From Nymphalis io (taxonomy: Eukaryota > Arthropoda > Insecta > Lepidoptera > Nymphalidae), in the NCBI RefSeq assembly GCF_905147045.1, contig NC_065889.1, positions 873,001 through 937,000 on the forward strand: a stretch of DNA of 64,000 nt, given 5' to 3'. This document shows, piece by piece, positions 21,761 through 32,330 of the stretch. Under the pieces are notes generated by a model. That model was not told the DNA's origin, ran no database searches, and was given only the letters and a program-made list of their open reading frames with translations. Numbering within the stretch: the first letter of the stretch is position 1; the number at the start of each line of letters is the position of its first letter. A program made the position numbers and the translations under genes.

Positions 21761-22082
21761 ATACATTTCCGACATACAAGTTGTATGGCACCGTATAAGA
21801 TTTTTTTCACATCTTCCAAACATCATCCTTTCAGACTAGAAGAAGTATACTGGGCACTATTAAAAGAATAAAAGTGTGACTTCACAGTTGAAAACTTCAT
21901 TATTATATACAGTGTATTATGCTCTTTGTACGCTGACAAGCTGATCAGAAAAATATATTACTTTAGGGTTTATAATATATATTGTGATTAAATTATATTA
22001 CAATTAGTTAAAACCAACTGTTATAAGGAAATCATTTTGTTATTATACGTTATCTACAATCAATTCTTTCTGTTAGGTGGTA

Positions 22083-22225
22083 AAGTTTTCGTCAGAGCAT
22101 CACGGTAGTATGTGCAAGCGATTCCGTGGCGCTTCTCGTTAAGACGGAAATGGTACCGCTGGTTTTTTGGTGGGTATTCTGAAGTTCGGGGCGCACTCAA
22201 CGCCTTTCCAAGTCTTCTCGTAATA
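22083..22225 (+). repeat. R1-clade LINE 3' UTR fragment
   Basis: CACGGTAGTATGTGCAAGCG, AAGACGGAAATGGTACCGCT and GGTTTTTTGGTGGGTATTCT follow the order of 39390-39490 (AGTAGTATGCAGCG, AAGACGGAGTGGGCACCGCT, TTTTTTTAGTGGATATTC). The protein part is absent. Confidence 0.6.
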
Positions 22226-22279
22226 CAGAATATTTTAACAAAGAAAATGTAAAGCCCCTCTCTTTATATATGTTATACA

Positions 22280-22410
22280 TTTAACGTATGTATCTCATTC
22301 TGCGTCTGTCTGTGGCAATTAAGCTCTCAAACGAATGGACCGATTTTGATGCATTTTTTTCTGTTTAAAACCTGATAAATTCCAACGGGACGACGCCTAT
22401 ATTAAAAAAA
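22280..22410 (+). repeat. Dispersed DNA-element relic
   Basis: GCGTCTGTCTGTGGCAATTA and CGAATGGACCGATTTTGATG are phrases common to lepidopteran dispersed repeats. I cannot name the superfamily. Confidence 0.4.
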
Positions 22411-23025
22411 TATGTGTATCGGGGGTTACTTTTTATTTAATTGTAGTTACGTATTTAACAAGCCATACGTACAAACATTTAAATATGATGTAAGCAAACA
22501 ATCGTGCAGTTTCTGTTACTACTTACAATTTACAATACAAATTCTTCTTACAACAAGCAAATCGTTGCAACAGGATTTAATCGTATGTACTAAGTTTTTT
22601 TTACATAAATTAATACCTAGTTGCACGCCTACAATATATATGTCATTAAGTGATGTATTTTCGTAGAAATATAAAAGAATTTTCTAGAAATTGTGACGTA
22701 CATTTTACTAGTACCAATAAAATAATGTAGTTATGAATGTGACCCGACTAGGCAGACTTAAAAATTATTTTATTGGACTATGTATAACGCTTTTACAGGA
22801 TCCCAAAAAACGTTCAAAATTTATAGTTGTTAAATTAAAAATAATCATTAAAGAACGTTTATGTCATAAAGGATATTACAATGACTTTTTAGATGATAAC
22901 ACACATTGGGAATGAAACGAACGACCCCGGACCGTTTCACATGAATATATTTTTAATACAAGTGCTTGGTAAAATAGAAAAAAAAAAGTCTGTTCCTTCC
23001 AATTGATAGATCCGGTGACAGATTT
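22411..23025. other. AT-rich DNA, no gene seen
   Basis: Short open frames here (22412-22666, 22733-22915) have no recognisable domain, splice context or codon pattern, and I read them as chance. 23040-23085 (ATTGAATAAATATTTTGAGT) resembles a LINE tail. Confidence 0.3.
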
Positions 23026-23263
23026 TTTTATAATCAATAAATAAGTATAATGCTATTGAATAAATATTTTGAGTTTGACTTCGACTTAACTACGGCCGTT
23101 TAAACACTGAATATCAAAATATCGAAAACATAGTCAATTATATAAAAACTATTCATCGTAAACTATTCAAATATTTTATCATCAAAGTATTAGCTTGCTT
23201 CGATTTATAGAATATTGAACCTAGCAACAAGTTGCCGAGCGAGCTCCTAAAGCTCTCTGGTCT

Positions 23264-23291
23264 CCTGGTACATTGGACAAAGTTGCACGTG
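23264..23291 (-). promoter_or_regulatory. Bipartite motif copy 19 (reverse)
   Basis: CCTGGTA at 23264-23270 and CACGTG at 23286-23291, with a 15-bp spacer, followed by TTTCACGTCTTCCCAGAGGC. Confidence 0.75.
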
Positions 23292-23657
23292 TTTCACGTC
23301 TTCCCAGAGGCGCTGTTTTTTATTTGATTTGCTTTGTTGAAATAGTAAAGGAAATTCATTAATAAAGATTATACTGTCTGGTCTCAGTCAGGTGGGATTG
23401 TAAAATAGTTCTGCATGTTGAACTTTTCCCAAACGATTAATTCAAATGAAATAAAAAATAAAATTTACTACATTTAATACTTAGATTTTAACCGCGATCA
23501 TTAAGTTATTTATAAAATACAAAAAAGGAAAGAATAAATTAAAAAGAACGAAAGAATTAAAACCATTATATGCATGTAAAATAAAAAAGTAAACCAATTA
23601 AAATAAATGTACATAAACAACACACAATTTATTAAAAAAACCTATATACAGGTTGTA

Positions 23658-23699
23658 AAATGTCAGTATTTCGATGATTCCATCGAAATACTGACATTT
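23658..23699. repeat. Perfect short hairpin
   Basis: Two perfectly complementary 19-nt arms (23658-23676 and 23681-23699; left arm AAATGTCAGTATTTCGATG) are separated by the four bases ATTC. The loop is shorter than in a usual microRNA precursor. It may be a palindromic transposon end, a cruciform site or a small-RNA source. Confidence 0.75.
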
Positions 23700-23916
23700 A
23701 TATCGTATCGATATCATCGCTAGTTTAGGATGAAATAAGTTAGTAATAAAACTATCATTTATTTCTAACTAGTATAAGAACCACAGGCTTTCTTGACAAT
23801 TATTTCTTAAGTTATCCATAAGCTGTTTTCATGATAGGAGTTATAAGGACAAACGAAGAATATATTTTTCGATTTGCTTGCACATATTCAACGTGGTTCC
23901 TGATACGTTATGATAC

Positions 23917-23945
23917 CCTGGTACTTGTACCACAAGATCCACGTG
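23917..23945 (-). promoter_or_regulatory. Bipartite motif copy 20 (reverse)
   Basis: CCTGGTA at 23917-23923 and CACGTG at 23940-23945, with a 16-bp spacer, followed by TTTTCGTGAACGGTTCTCAC. Confidence 0.72.
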
Positions 23946-24450
23946 TTTTCGTGAACGGTTCTCACGCGTAGAAGAGAGGCGACAAGACGAGAAATAAAAG
24001 AGAAATAAAAATTTGACCTTTTTTTGCGAGCATAAATTATAAACAATTTAAAAAAAAAGTCTTGTACTATTTAAGTATCGGCAACATCTAAAAATGTTAT
24101 TAGCTGGATCACCCACTACATCCATAATTTTTTTTATCTATCAACCGAAATTGGTATTGAGATAAAGCTAATTATTAAACTTTCATATAAAATAAAGTCG
24201 AAATTTAAAAAAATATAATTATATTACATTATATAATTAATGTTTTGCTAATATTTTTAAAACTCAACATCGCATTATCGTATAAAGAAGTACATTGTTT
24301 TTAGATTATGTTGAATTATAGGCAGAAAATAATTTTGTGTAAAAATATTTTTGCTAAAAGAAAAAGAGCCACTGGCCAGTAGTAATATTTACGTCTGTCA
24401 ATTTTAAATATACGTTCTTCTGGATTATTGTTAATTATTAATTATTGAGT

Positions 24451-24760
24451 CGAGATGGCCCAGTGGTAAGAACGCGTGAATCTTAACCGATGAACGTGGG
24501 TTCAAACCCGGGCAAGCACCTCTGAATTTTCATGTGCTTAATTTCTGTTTATAATTCATCTCGTGCTTTTCGGTGAAGGAAAACATCGTGAGGAAACCTG
24601 CATGTGTCTAATTTCATCGAAATTCTGCCACATTTGTATTCCACCAACCCGCATTCTAGCAGCGTGGTGGAATAAGCTCCAAACCTTCTCCCCAAAAAGG
24701 GAGAGGAGGCCTTAGCCCAGCAGTGGGACATTAACAGGCTGTTACTGTTACTGTTACTGG
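24451..24760 (+). mobile_element. SINE family A copy 3, with target-site duplication
   Basis: Complete tRNA-like head (box A GATGGCCCAGTGG, box B GGTTCAAACCC), body and a GTTACT hexamer tail. A perfect 10-bp direct repeat, ATTATTGAGT, flanks it at 24441-24450 and 24761-24770. The insertion is therefore clean and fairly recent. Confidence 0.93.
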
Positions 24761-25264
24761 ATTATTGAGTGTTACAATGATTACAGTCTTATTGTATGTA
24801 TTTTTGGTGAATTGTATTTTTTTTTTAAACTAAGTCGTTTCTTTTATTTACCGTAACCTGCTATAGATTAAAAAAAGTAACGTAGTAAGTCATAGGTGTA
24901 CAGATTAAGTATATTCATGTTTTTAATTAATAAATTAATTAGTTTTCGCTCCGTTTTGAAACTGCGAAACTTCGGTTACCACCTATTCTACTATTATATG
25001 GCCATAATTATAAAATTAGTCCTGTAATGATAAATACGATTACAATATATATTAATTAAAAGGTAATTTAACGTGCCTTTAAATTTTAAAAAATAATGGT
25101 CAAATTTGTCCGAATTGTAGTAAGAAAAATTGTTTTCAATCAACCATTTTTTGGTTAAATATATTTTTCTATATCTACATTATTTATATTGAAGCATGTA
25201 TTGTAAAATTACAGCTCTTCTTATACATAGTTCATTAAATAATTATTTGATGAGCTTTTGATTC

Positions 25265-25390
25265 AATTGAGTTTCTTTCGTCGGTTCTTCTAAGGTCTGA
25301 GGTTTTTATTTCCGAACCGGTGGTAGATTTATGACAATGAGTAAGTGTAACGCTTCTATATTGAATAAAGATTTTTGACTGACTTTGATC
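25265..25390 (+). mobile_element. LINE 3' end fragment
   Basis: GAGTTTCTTTCGTCGGTTCT, then TTATTTCCGAACCGGTGGTA and TTGAATAAAGATTTTTGACT form the usual 3' end of an abundant lepidopteran LINE group. A weaker copy of the middle part is at 44500-44600. Confidence 0.6.
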
Positions 25391-25559
25391 CCCGATTTGT
25401 AATTAAATTAAAATCTGCATGTACATATTTATTCAAATTGACTTTGTTACCTTTAATTTTGTACAAATACAAAAAAGATTCACTTTAGCGATCTATGTAT
25501 CTAAAAAAAAAAAAAATAATATAAAGAGAAAAGATTTGTTTGTTTTTAATCCATAGTCT

Positions 25560-25712
25560 AAAATTATCGAAACGATTTTAATAATTACGTCACAATTGGA
25601 AATCTACTTTATCCAGAACTGGCACAGGCTATATTTAATTATATTATATTTATTTAATTTATATTTAGAAATTCAATTCCACGCGGATGAAGCCGTGGGC
25701 ACTGCTAGTATT
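25560..25712 (+). repeat. Dispersed DNA-element relic
   Basis: ATTACGTCACAATTGG, AACTGGCACAGGCTATA and CCACGCGGATGAAGCCGTGG then GCACTGCTAGTA are typical of a lepidopteran dispersed element. The superfamily is not determined. Confidence 0.45.
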
Positions 25713-25739
25713 TAACAAAATAACTTTTCATATTGAGGG

Positions 25740-25955
25740 AGTTTGGGGGTTATTGCATCATGTTGTTCCAAATGCGGATCGGTGAATGCATATACGGCAA
25801 AATTTTATTCGATACATACAAGGCTTAAGCACAAGATTGTTTATGAACACAAATTAAGCACATAAAAATATCAAAAGTTCTCGTCCGAGTTTGAACCTGT
25901 AATCTACGGTTAAGAATCACCTGTTCTAGCCACTGGGCTATCTAGTCGTCATATT
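25740..25955 (-). repeat. Decayed SINE family A copy
   Basis: The order of reversed SINE A parts is kept: TTGTTCCAAATGCGGAT, ATACGGCAAAATTTTATTCG, CACAAATTAAGCACATAAAA, GAGTTTGAACCTGTAATC and CTAGCCACTGGGCTATCTAG, with heavy substitution. Confidence 0.65.
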
Positions 25956-26517
25956 TCATATGAATTCACTTAAAGAATTATTTCAGTAAAATTAAAAAGG
26001 ACTTTGAAAAGTATAAAATACAGAAATACAATTACTGACCCCTAAAAATACTTAACGCCATTTCCAGTCTGGTGGTGGCTATAAATCAAAAGCAGGACGG
26101 TGCAGTGTGTGCCATCTCACTTAACAGCATGACTGTAGATATTGTTCCTCTCTTTCATACAGGTTTATAACCGGGAATGCAGTAAGAACTTTTTTATAGA
26201 ACGTCATAAGGACAACACATATTCTAAAGCAAAAGTAAACTTTATATCGAACAAAATAGGGTTGCTAAATAATGTGCTATATTTCATGGGTGGTAGGGGT
26301 GAATATCACCAAAATGGGCTCAAAATGGAGCTTTTATAAGCAGTCAAAAGTGTATTGTGATTTCTGAGTGCGAAAGCTCGATTTTGTTTGTTTTATGAGC
26401 GCTGCAGTGTCTGCTTAGAGTGTTGTGCAAGGAATTTAAAGCCTTAAACGTTTCTTTTTAAGGTTGATAACACTATATGAATACATGTATCAGTTAATTC
26501 TTCACAAGTTCTGTTAT

Positions 26518-26545
26518 CCTGGTAGGAAATGCCCTTTAACACGTG
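26518..26545 (-). promoter_or_regulatory. Bipartite motif copy 21 (reverse, right-most)
   Basis: CCTGGTA at 26518-26524 and CACGTG at 26540-26545, with a 15-bp spacer. Like copy 11, the E-box is followed by AC. No further copy was found to the right. Confidence 0.65.
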
Positions 26546-26695
26546 ACGTCACCCTTATCTATGACGTCATGAATCCAATCTGGCTGTTGAATGTCAGTAT
26601 CGCTGTATTTGGTACGAGTAGAGACATAGAAACTATGATAATATATAATATGTGTATGTTTGTTTATGTATTAAATATTATAGAATAATATTGAC

Positions 26696-26815
26696 ACTAA
26701 ATGTCGTTAAGGGGTGATTAGTTAAACAATGCTGTGTCCTCTTCTTTCGAATATCAAATTAATGATGATAGAAAGAGAAGAGTCAGTGTTTAACTAAACA
26801 ACTTTTATAATTCAT
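26696..26815. mobile_element. Small inverted-repeat element (MITE-like), copy 3
   Basis: AAGGGGTGATTAGTTAAACA at the left, TCTTCTTTCGAATATCAAAT in the core and TAACTAAACAACTTTTATAA at the right match 12745-12871 in order. The terminal inverted repeats are imperfect. Confidence 0.5.
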
Positions 26816-27109
26816 TTTGTGTTTATTTGTTTTGATCTTTTTATTATGAGCAGGTGATTATAGAACACTATTTTCTATACGCGACTTCGTCCAACTAAGT
26901 TGGGGGGGAGGTTCAGGTGTTGCCCTTTACATTTTAGCAACTCACTTACATTCGCATTTATAATATTAGTAAGTATAATTTTTAATTGTTACATATTCTA
27001 AAATATTCTATTTCAATCTATAAATTAAGCAATTTAAACAATTCAGACATTGAAATGAATGTTTGGACGTAAAACAAAAATCTTCGAGTCGTAAGAAAAT
27101 TATAAGACA

Positions 27110-27200
27110 GGCAATAAAAAACTGCGGGGCATAACAGTGGTTCCGGCCATTCGAAGAGGCCGTCGGCAATCCTGGCGTGACTCTCTGCCAAGAGACAATG
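27110..27200 (+). repeat. Possible SINE family D fragment
   Basis: GTGGTTCCGGCCATTCGAAG and GCCGTCGGCAATCCTGGCG loosely follow SINE D tail phrases. The assignment is weak. Confidence 0.25.
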
Positions 27201-27509
27201 CCTTCAAATACTTAATGGGGTATGTATTTCTCTATAATAACGCCATTCCGTTTAACTGCGACTATTTTTGCAATATAAGGGAATGTAAGACGTAGCAATA
27301 ACAATTTATCGGTTAGCTTGTGAGAGCATGCGATAAGGACAAGTAGTGTCTCGTTCGGAGTCTTGGCGAAATTGTTAAAAAAAATGTAACGCGACTAAGT
27401 TATATTGTAAGCTATTAAGCGACACAAATAAATAGATTAGACAGTTAAGTCGTTGAGTGTAGTTTGTGATATTACAATGTGTGCCCGTGCCAAATATTAG
27501 ATATTGTAA

Positions 27510-27690
27510 GATGTATTTTTTTTTTATAGATTAGGAAGGCGGACGAGCCTATGGGCCACCTGATGGTAACTGGTCACCAACGCCGATAGACATTGGCATT
27601 GTAAGAAATGTTAACCATCGCTTACATCACCAATTCGCCACCAACCTCGGAAACTAAGATGTTATGTCCCTTGTACCTGTAATTAAATAA
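27510..27690 (-). mobile_element. SINE family B, 5'-truncated copy
   Basis: A T-run, GGAAGGCGGACGAGCCTATG, CCACCTGATGGTAACTGGTC and ACCAATTCGCCACCAACC are the reversed 3' two-thirds of the family. The head is missing. Confidence 0.78.
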
Positions 27691-27845
27691 TGACCGACTT
27701 ACGAATTGACGACAATAATGCCTGGATAAAAGCAATGAGATCTAGGTTAGTAAGTGCATAGAAAATGTCCGTTCACTCTCCTCTTGAAGCATCCAAATAA
27801 AATGCGCTAAGAAACACAATGGTGCTGTAAGGACTTTCACTTGAT

Positions 27846-27995
27846 TCTAGGGCTTTGTGCAAACCCATCTGGGTTACCATCATGACATATTATACCGCCA
27901 GCGAGAATAAGTATTGTTGTGTTCTTACTGTCAATGTCTATTGGCGATTGTCACTTACCATTAGTTGGCCCGTGTGCTCACCTTTATATATTATA
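27846..27995 (+). repeat. SINE family B, internally deleted
   Basis: AGGGCTTTGTGCAAACCCAT at the head is joined, after TATTGTTGTGTTC, to CAATGTCTATTGGCGATTGT and CACTTACCATTAGTTGGCCC. The middle is lost. Confidence 0.6.
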
Positions 27996-28086
27996 AGAAA
28001 AAGAAAGGACGGTCATGCCTTTCAACACCTAGTCGTTCGATCGAAATTGTGGATGAGAAAGGTATTCTGAGAGTTGATTAGGTGAA

Positions 28087-28412
28087 AAAGGTAAAAAGCC
28101 GAGATGGCCCAGTGGTAAGAACGCGTGAATCTTAACCGATGATCGTGGGTTCAAACCCGGGCAAGTACCACTGAATTTTCATGTTCTTAATTTGTGATTA
28201 TAATTCATCTCGTGCTTTACGGTGAAGGAAAACATCGTGAGGAAACCTGCATGTGTCTAATTTCACTGAAATTCTGCCACATGTGTATTCCACCAACCCG
28301 CATTGGAGCAGCGTGGTGGAATAAGCTCCAAACCTTCTCCTCAAAATGAGGAGAGGAGGCCTTTAGCCCAGCAGTGGGACATTCACAGGCTGTTTCGGTT
28401 CGGTTCAGTTCG
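28087..28412 (+). mobile_element. SINE family A copy 4, with target-site duplication
   Basis: Complete copy with box A and box B and a TTCGG-type tail. An 11-bp direct repeat, GATTAGGTGAA, flanks it at 28076-28086 and 28413-28423. The recognisable tRNA-like head starts at about 28098, and the few A-rich bases before it belong to the inserted unit. Confidence 0.92.
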
Positions 28413-29284
28413 GATTAGGTGAATCGTGAAACCCATCACGACGTCTCCCTGTTCTACTACCACCAACACATTGTACACGTATTTATATAAACAGTCGCTA
28501 TTAGCTATTGTTTTCATTGAAACTATGATGGCCTTTTTTAATATTTTTTTATGATTTGCTAGATCAAAGGAACCTGAACGTCCACATTTTATTCTAGAAA
28601 ATGTAGCAGCTCAAGACGCGTTAGTATCAAGGAGGTGGTTACGGTGATCTTCCACTGAATGCGAAGCGCAACTATTGAATGTTTTTTAATTTCTTTAATT
28701 TTATATTGGGTGTGGCGTAAATGTTACAAATAATACATCATGAAATCGACTTGTCAAATGTAATATTTACTACAACTAAACACATTCGAGTCGATTGAAA
28801 CTCGGTTGTTCTATTATTCTCGGTTGGTACTATTTACTATTATAATAAATAATGATATGTTTGTTTATAATGTCTGACTGAAAAAACAACAAAACCTATA
28901 TACATAAAACTCATATCAGAATATGTAGCAAGATTCGTTCGATTTTAGAATATTATATTATTATATAAGCTGCACTTCGTAATTTCACCCGCTCTCTTAG
29001 TCTATGACGTGCCAAGCGTGAATTTCATGTTGCGCACAATATTCGATAGACAGCTGGCCTTATCCACGCTCCTCTCTGAGAATCGTCGTCGATGTCAGCA
29101 GAGCGCCTTAAATACCTTTGTCTTTGAGTAAGCTATGCGCTGCACTTTTTCTTTCGTTCTACTCTTTTCACTGTTTCGATTATCGCTCACGTTCGTTTAG
29201 CTTTTCTGCGTGAAAAGGTTTTATTATCCTTCAAATTGTATATGACTTAAATTCTCAATCGTGCATTCTCAATTCTATTAGGAT

Positions 29285-29552
29285 TAGGATGGACAGACGG
29301 TAAGTGGTCACCACTGCCCATAGACATTGTCCCCTGTAAGGAATATCAATCATCCCTTACATCACCAATGCACCCACCAACCTTGGGAACTAAGCTGTTA
29401 TACAAATTGTGCCTGTAGTTACACTGATTCACTGACTCTCAACCGGAATACAGCAATACCAAGTATTGCTGTTTAGTGATGACATATGTGATGAGTGGGC
29501 GGTGCGGTAGGTACCACCCAAACAGGCTTGCACAAAGCCTTACCATCAAATA
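29285..29552 (-). mobile_element. SINE family B copy
   Basis: GACGGTAAGTGGTCACCACT at the left and GGTACCACCCAAACAGGCTT then GCACAAAGCCTTACC at the right. The body is in the right order with moderate changes and an insertion near GGGCGGTGCGGTAGG. Confidence 0.75.
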
Positions 29553-29664
29553 AATGTATATCGTTCTTAACCAACACTGATTTTATTAATTATATCTTAA
29601 ACATTTGACAGATACATAAATAAAATAGTAGTAGACATTTCTTAAAGCCAGTCTATTTCCCGTA

Positions 29665-29900
29665 ACCCATAGCTCGTCTGGGTAGGTACCACCCACTCAT
29701 TAGATATTCCATCGCAAAACAGCAGTACTTGGTATTGTCGTGTTTCAGTTTGAAGGGTGAGTGTAATTACAGGCACAAGGGACATAAGATTTTAGTTCCC
29801 AAGGCTAACATTTCTTTAAATGCCAATGTCTTTGGGCGGTGGTGACCACTTAGCATCAGGTGTCCTATTTGCACGTCCGCTTACCTAATCTATAAAAAAC
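29665..29900 (+). mobile_element. SINE family B, 5'-truncated copy
   Basis: CTCGTCTGGGTAGGTACCAC to CATCAGGTGTCCTATTTGCA, then CGTCCGCTTACCTAATCTAT and an A-run. It lies tail to tail with the reverse copy at 29285-29552. Confidence 0.75.
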
Positions 29901-30255
29901 ACAAACATAAATATTACTGTTACATATTAAGGTTACAAATTAAGACAGATATTAATATACTAACTGGACTTGGAAATGAAACTCGGACATAAAAAACGTT
30001 GTTCCTAGACCATAATCAAACATGTTTATTAAATTTATAATGAAAATTTTAGCGGTAGAACTTAACGCACATCTCGGAAACCTTTTAATATTTGGAGTAT
30101 GTCAAGATAGTAACTTTCATTTGAATGCGTAGCGCAGCTCGCCGTGGCGTTCCTGTAATGGATTTATACTCTGTGATAGCGTGACTGAAATAAAACGCAC
30201 AGGCGAAGATGATAAAAGAAATAAGGAATTCAAATGATCTGGAATATTAGTGAAA

Positions 30256-30445
30256 TGTACTTGGTGGGGTTTTGTGCAACCCTACCACACTACCCACTCA
30301 TCATATATTCTATCTCCATATAGCAATACTTAGTATTGTTGTGGTCCAGTTTGAAGGGTGAGTGTGCCAATATAACTACAAGGGACATCTTATTGCCCAA
30401 GGTTGGAGGCTCATCGGTGATGTAAGGTTTGTCATTCTGTTTACA
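30256..30445 (+). repeat. SINE family B, 3'-truncated and decayed
   Basis: ACTTGGTGGGGTTTTGTGCA, AGTATTGTTGTGGTCCAGTT and GGTTGGAGGCTCATCGGTGA match the first two-thirds of the family. Confidence 0.6.
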
Positions 30446-31299
30446 AAAAAAGTAAATCAGTTGAGCGTTGCATGTGTTTTCTGTCTGCAGATTGTATTAT
30501 GGTTTGTATTACGTATATAATATTTTTACGTATATAACCTTTCTAAAGCAATCGTTCCAATTATCCGTGCGCCTGTACGCACGTGAGGGTTTGCGTATCA
30601 TTATGTATATTGCTATCGTAAAACGATCGACATCCGTTGTTCCCGTAATGTAAAAAACATACTGGAATACGTCTGCCATAAAGTTATCGCATGTTTTACA
30701 TATTTATACTTTTGCCTGACCAAATAAAAAAAAAACAATTAAAATATACTTACTTTTTAATGATAGATAATTAATTTAATAAATATGATACATTCAGTTT
30801 ATACTGCATTACAGAGTAATCAATCTCTTGATACATTCGTATATTCCTCGCTCGCTGTGATTTATTTGATTACAGTTTTTAATGTATCTGTAACATGTGT
30901 TTGATTGCAAAATGAGTTATTATATTTTTATTTTAAAGTTCTATATAACGTTGTAAAGAAATAACAGTTTTTTTTCTTTTAATATTTCTAGCTTACTATA
31001 TGATGAGTATTTCTGTAAAATAAAGCATGTTATTTTTTTATCTGTGTTGCGGATTTATTTTCAAAATTATATTTGTCTTTTATTCGGTTCTAGCTAGAAT
31101 ATAGTTGACGTCATGTTGACGCTAAAATAATAATAGATATATGCATTAAATTGGTTTTTATAACATTTTAATAGCTCTATAAATATTTCAGACACTATTA
31201 TATTTCACTAATACGAGTATATATAGATCCAGAAATTTTATTAACACATTATAAAAGATTGTATAATAAAAAATAACTCGAACGCTACAAAACATTAAA
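30446..31299. other. AT-rich DNA, no gene seen
   Basis: The 61-codon frame at 30468-30653 has no supporting feature and no domain. Nothing else was recognised. Confidence 0.3.
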
Positions 31300-32330
31300 A
31301 CGTGAAAATTAAAAAAGCCGATACGATTGGTTATAAATAGCGCGACCTACTGTCCACTGTCCACTGATATGATTCGATTCAAGAAAAACTGAACACAAGA
31401 ATTCGCGGCGACAAACGCCCAGTTCACCCTACAACATTTCGCGCGCTAGTCGACTACGCGCTGCCGGAACGTGACACGATTAAAAACCTTTTTAACAATT
31501 AAAAACATAATTCAATTAACCTTATAAAAAAACTAGCTCTATGGTCGTACTTTAGTGATTTGTGCCAAGAACAATGCTATCGTGTGAATGGTTTCTATTG
31601 AATGGAGCGTTTTGGCGGCAAAGTTGGGTGTCATCGAATTTGACAGATGAGCTTCGCGCGCTTTCTCTTCAGGTGCGTTCAAGTAACATAGATACCGAAC
31701 GGTGATTAATGATTGTGAATTTGCAACTGCTTTCTTATAAAATAATCATTGTAATAAATACTATATCACATATATTTTTATTAAATTTAAATATGATAAA
31801 CTAAAGTGCGTTAATAGTTGTGGCAAAGAATTGTGTCATTTTACAAAATAAACTTCGACCCAGATTCTTGTCTAGCAGTTTAAACTGAAGAGTTTATCAT
31901 AAAAGATCAAAGCGTTAAAACGCTGGCTTCGTTCGCCTTATTATCCGTAACAGAATGCAGGAGTCGTGGTTTTGGCGCGAAAAGGGATTTTCTTTTTTTT
32001 TAATGTAGAACTTTTGCGTTAGTTATGATTGGTTAAGTGCAGCGTCCACACGTGATTTTCGTTGGCGTTTTATAAGTGTATTTGTGCATTCGCCATGTCA
32101 TCTGATTTTAATATACTTTAGATGTGTCTATAATAATAGACGAGTGTGACAAAAATATTTAAGGCTGTTATAATGAGGTCTTGGTCGTGATGGATTATTT
32201 TTTTTATCTAATGTTTGAATTTCGAGCGAAGTTATTATGATGATTGTGTTTTATGAAAATGAGAAAATGCAAACGGGATATTTAGAAAAAATATGTCGCG
32301 AAGGCTAGTGAATGAGTGTGTTACTGTTAG
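31300..32330. promoter_or_regulatory. Unique promoter-like region
   Basis: About 1 kb is repeat-free and less AT-rich than its flanks. It includes CATTTCGCGCGCTAGTCGAC, GTGTCATCGAATTTGACAGA, GCTTCGCGCGCTTTCTCTTC then AGGTGCGTTC, and GGTTTTGGCGCGAAAAGGG. TTTGACAGAT-type and CG-containing sequence is frequent near lepidopteran transcription starts. TCTTCAG-GTGCGT could be a splice junction. No coding exon could be placed and the direction of transcription is unknown. Confidence 0.3.

Larger units (their letters stand above)
3200..26600. promoter_or_regulatory. Dispersed array of the bipartite motif CACGTG-N15-TACCAGG
   Basis: About 21 copies lie in 23.4 kb and I found none in the rest of the window. 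Each has an E-box-like CACGTG and a TACCAGG box, separated by 15 bp in most copies (14, 16 or 17 in a few). Usual flanks are a GAGCACG/GRGAAAA run before CACGTG and a GAAAnTAGATC run after TACCAGG. Several copies carry ACCTGTTGATGTTTC 40-75 bp further on. Copies at 3.86-11.25 kb read CACGTG to TACCAGG on the plus strand and copies from 12.43 kb on read the other way. One at 3.23 kb is an outlier. The constant spacing amid poorly conserved surroundings suggests binding by a protein that covers about 30-40 bp. A multi-zinc-finger factor is my inference. An old repeat family is the main alternative. Confidence 0.7.

Noticed and set aside
32047..32054. Isolated CACGTG sites at about 1937, 2032, 3952, 21578, 30579 and 32049
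   Set aside because: No CCTGGTA or TACCAGG box at the required distance. A single hexamer is expected by chance.
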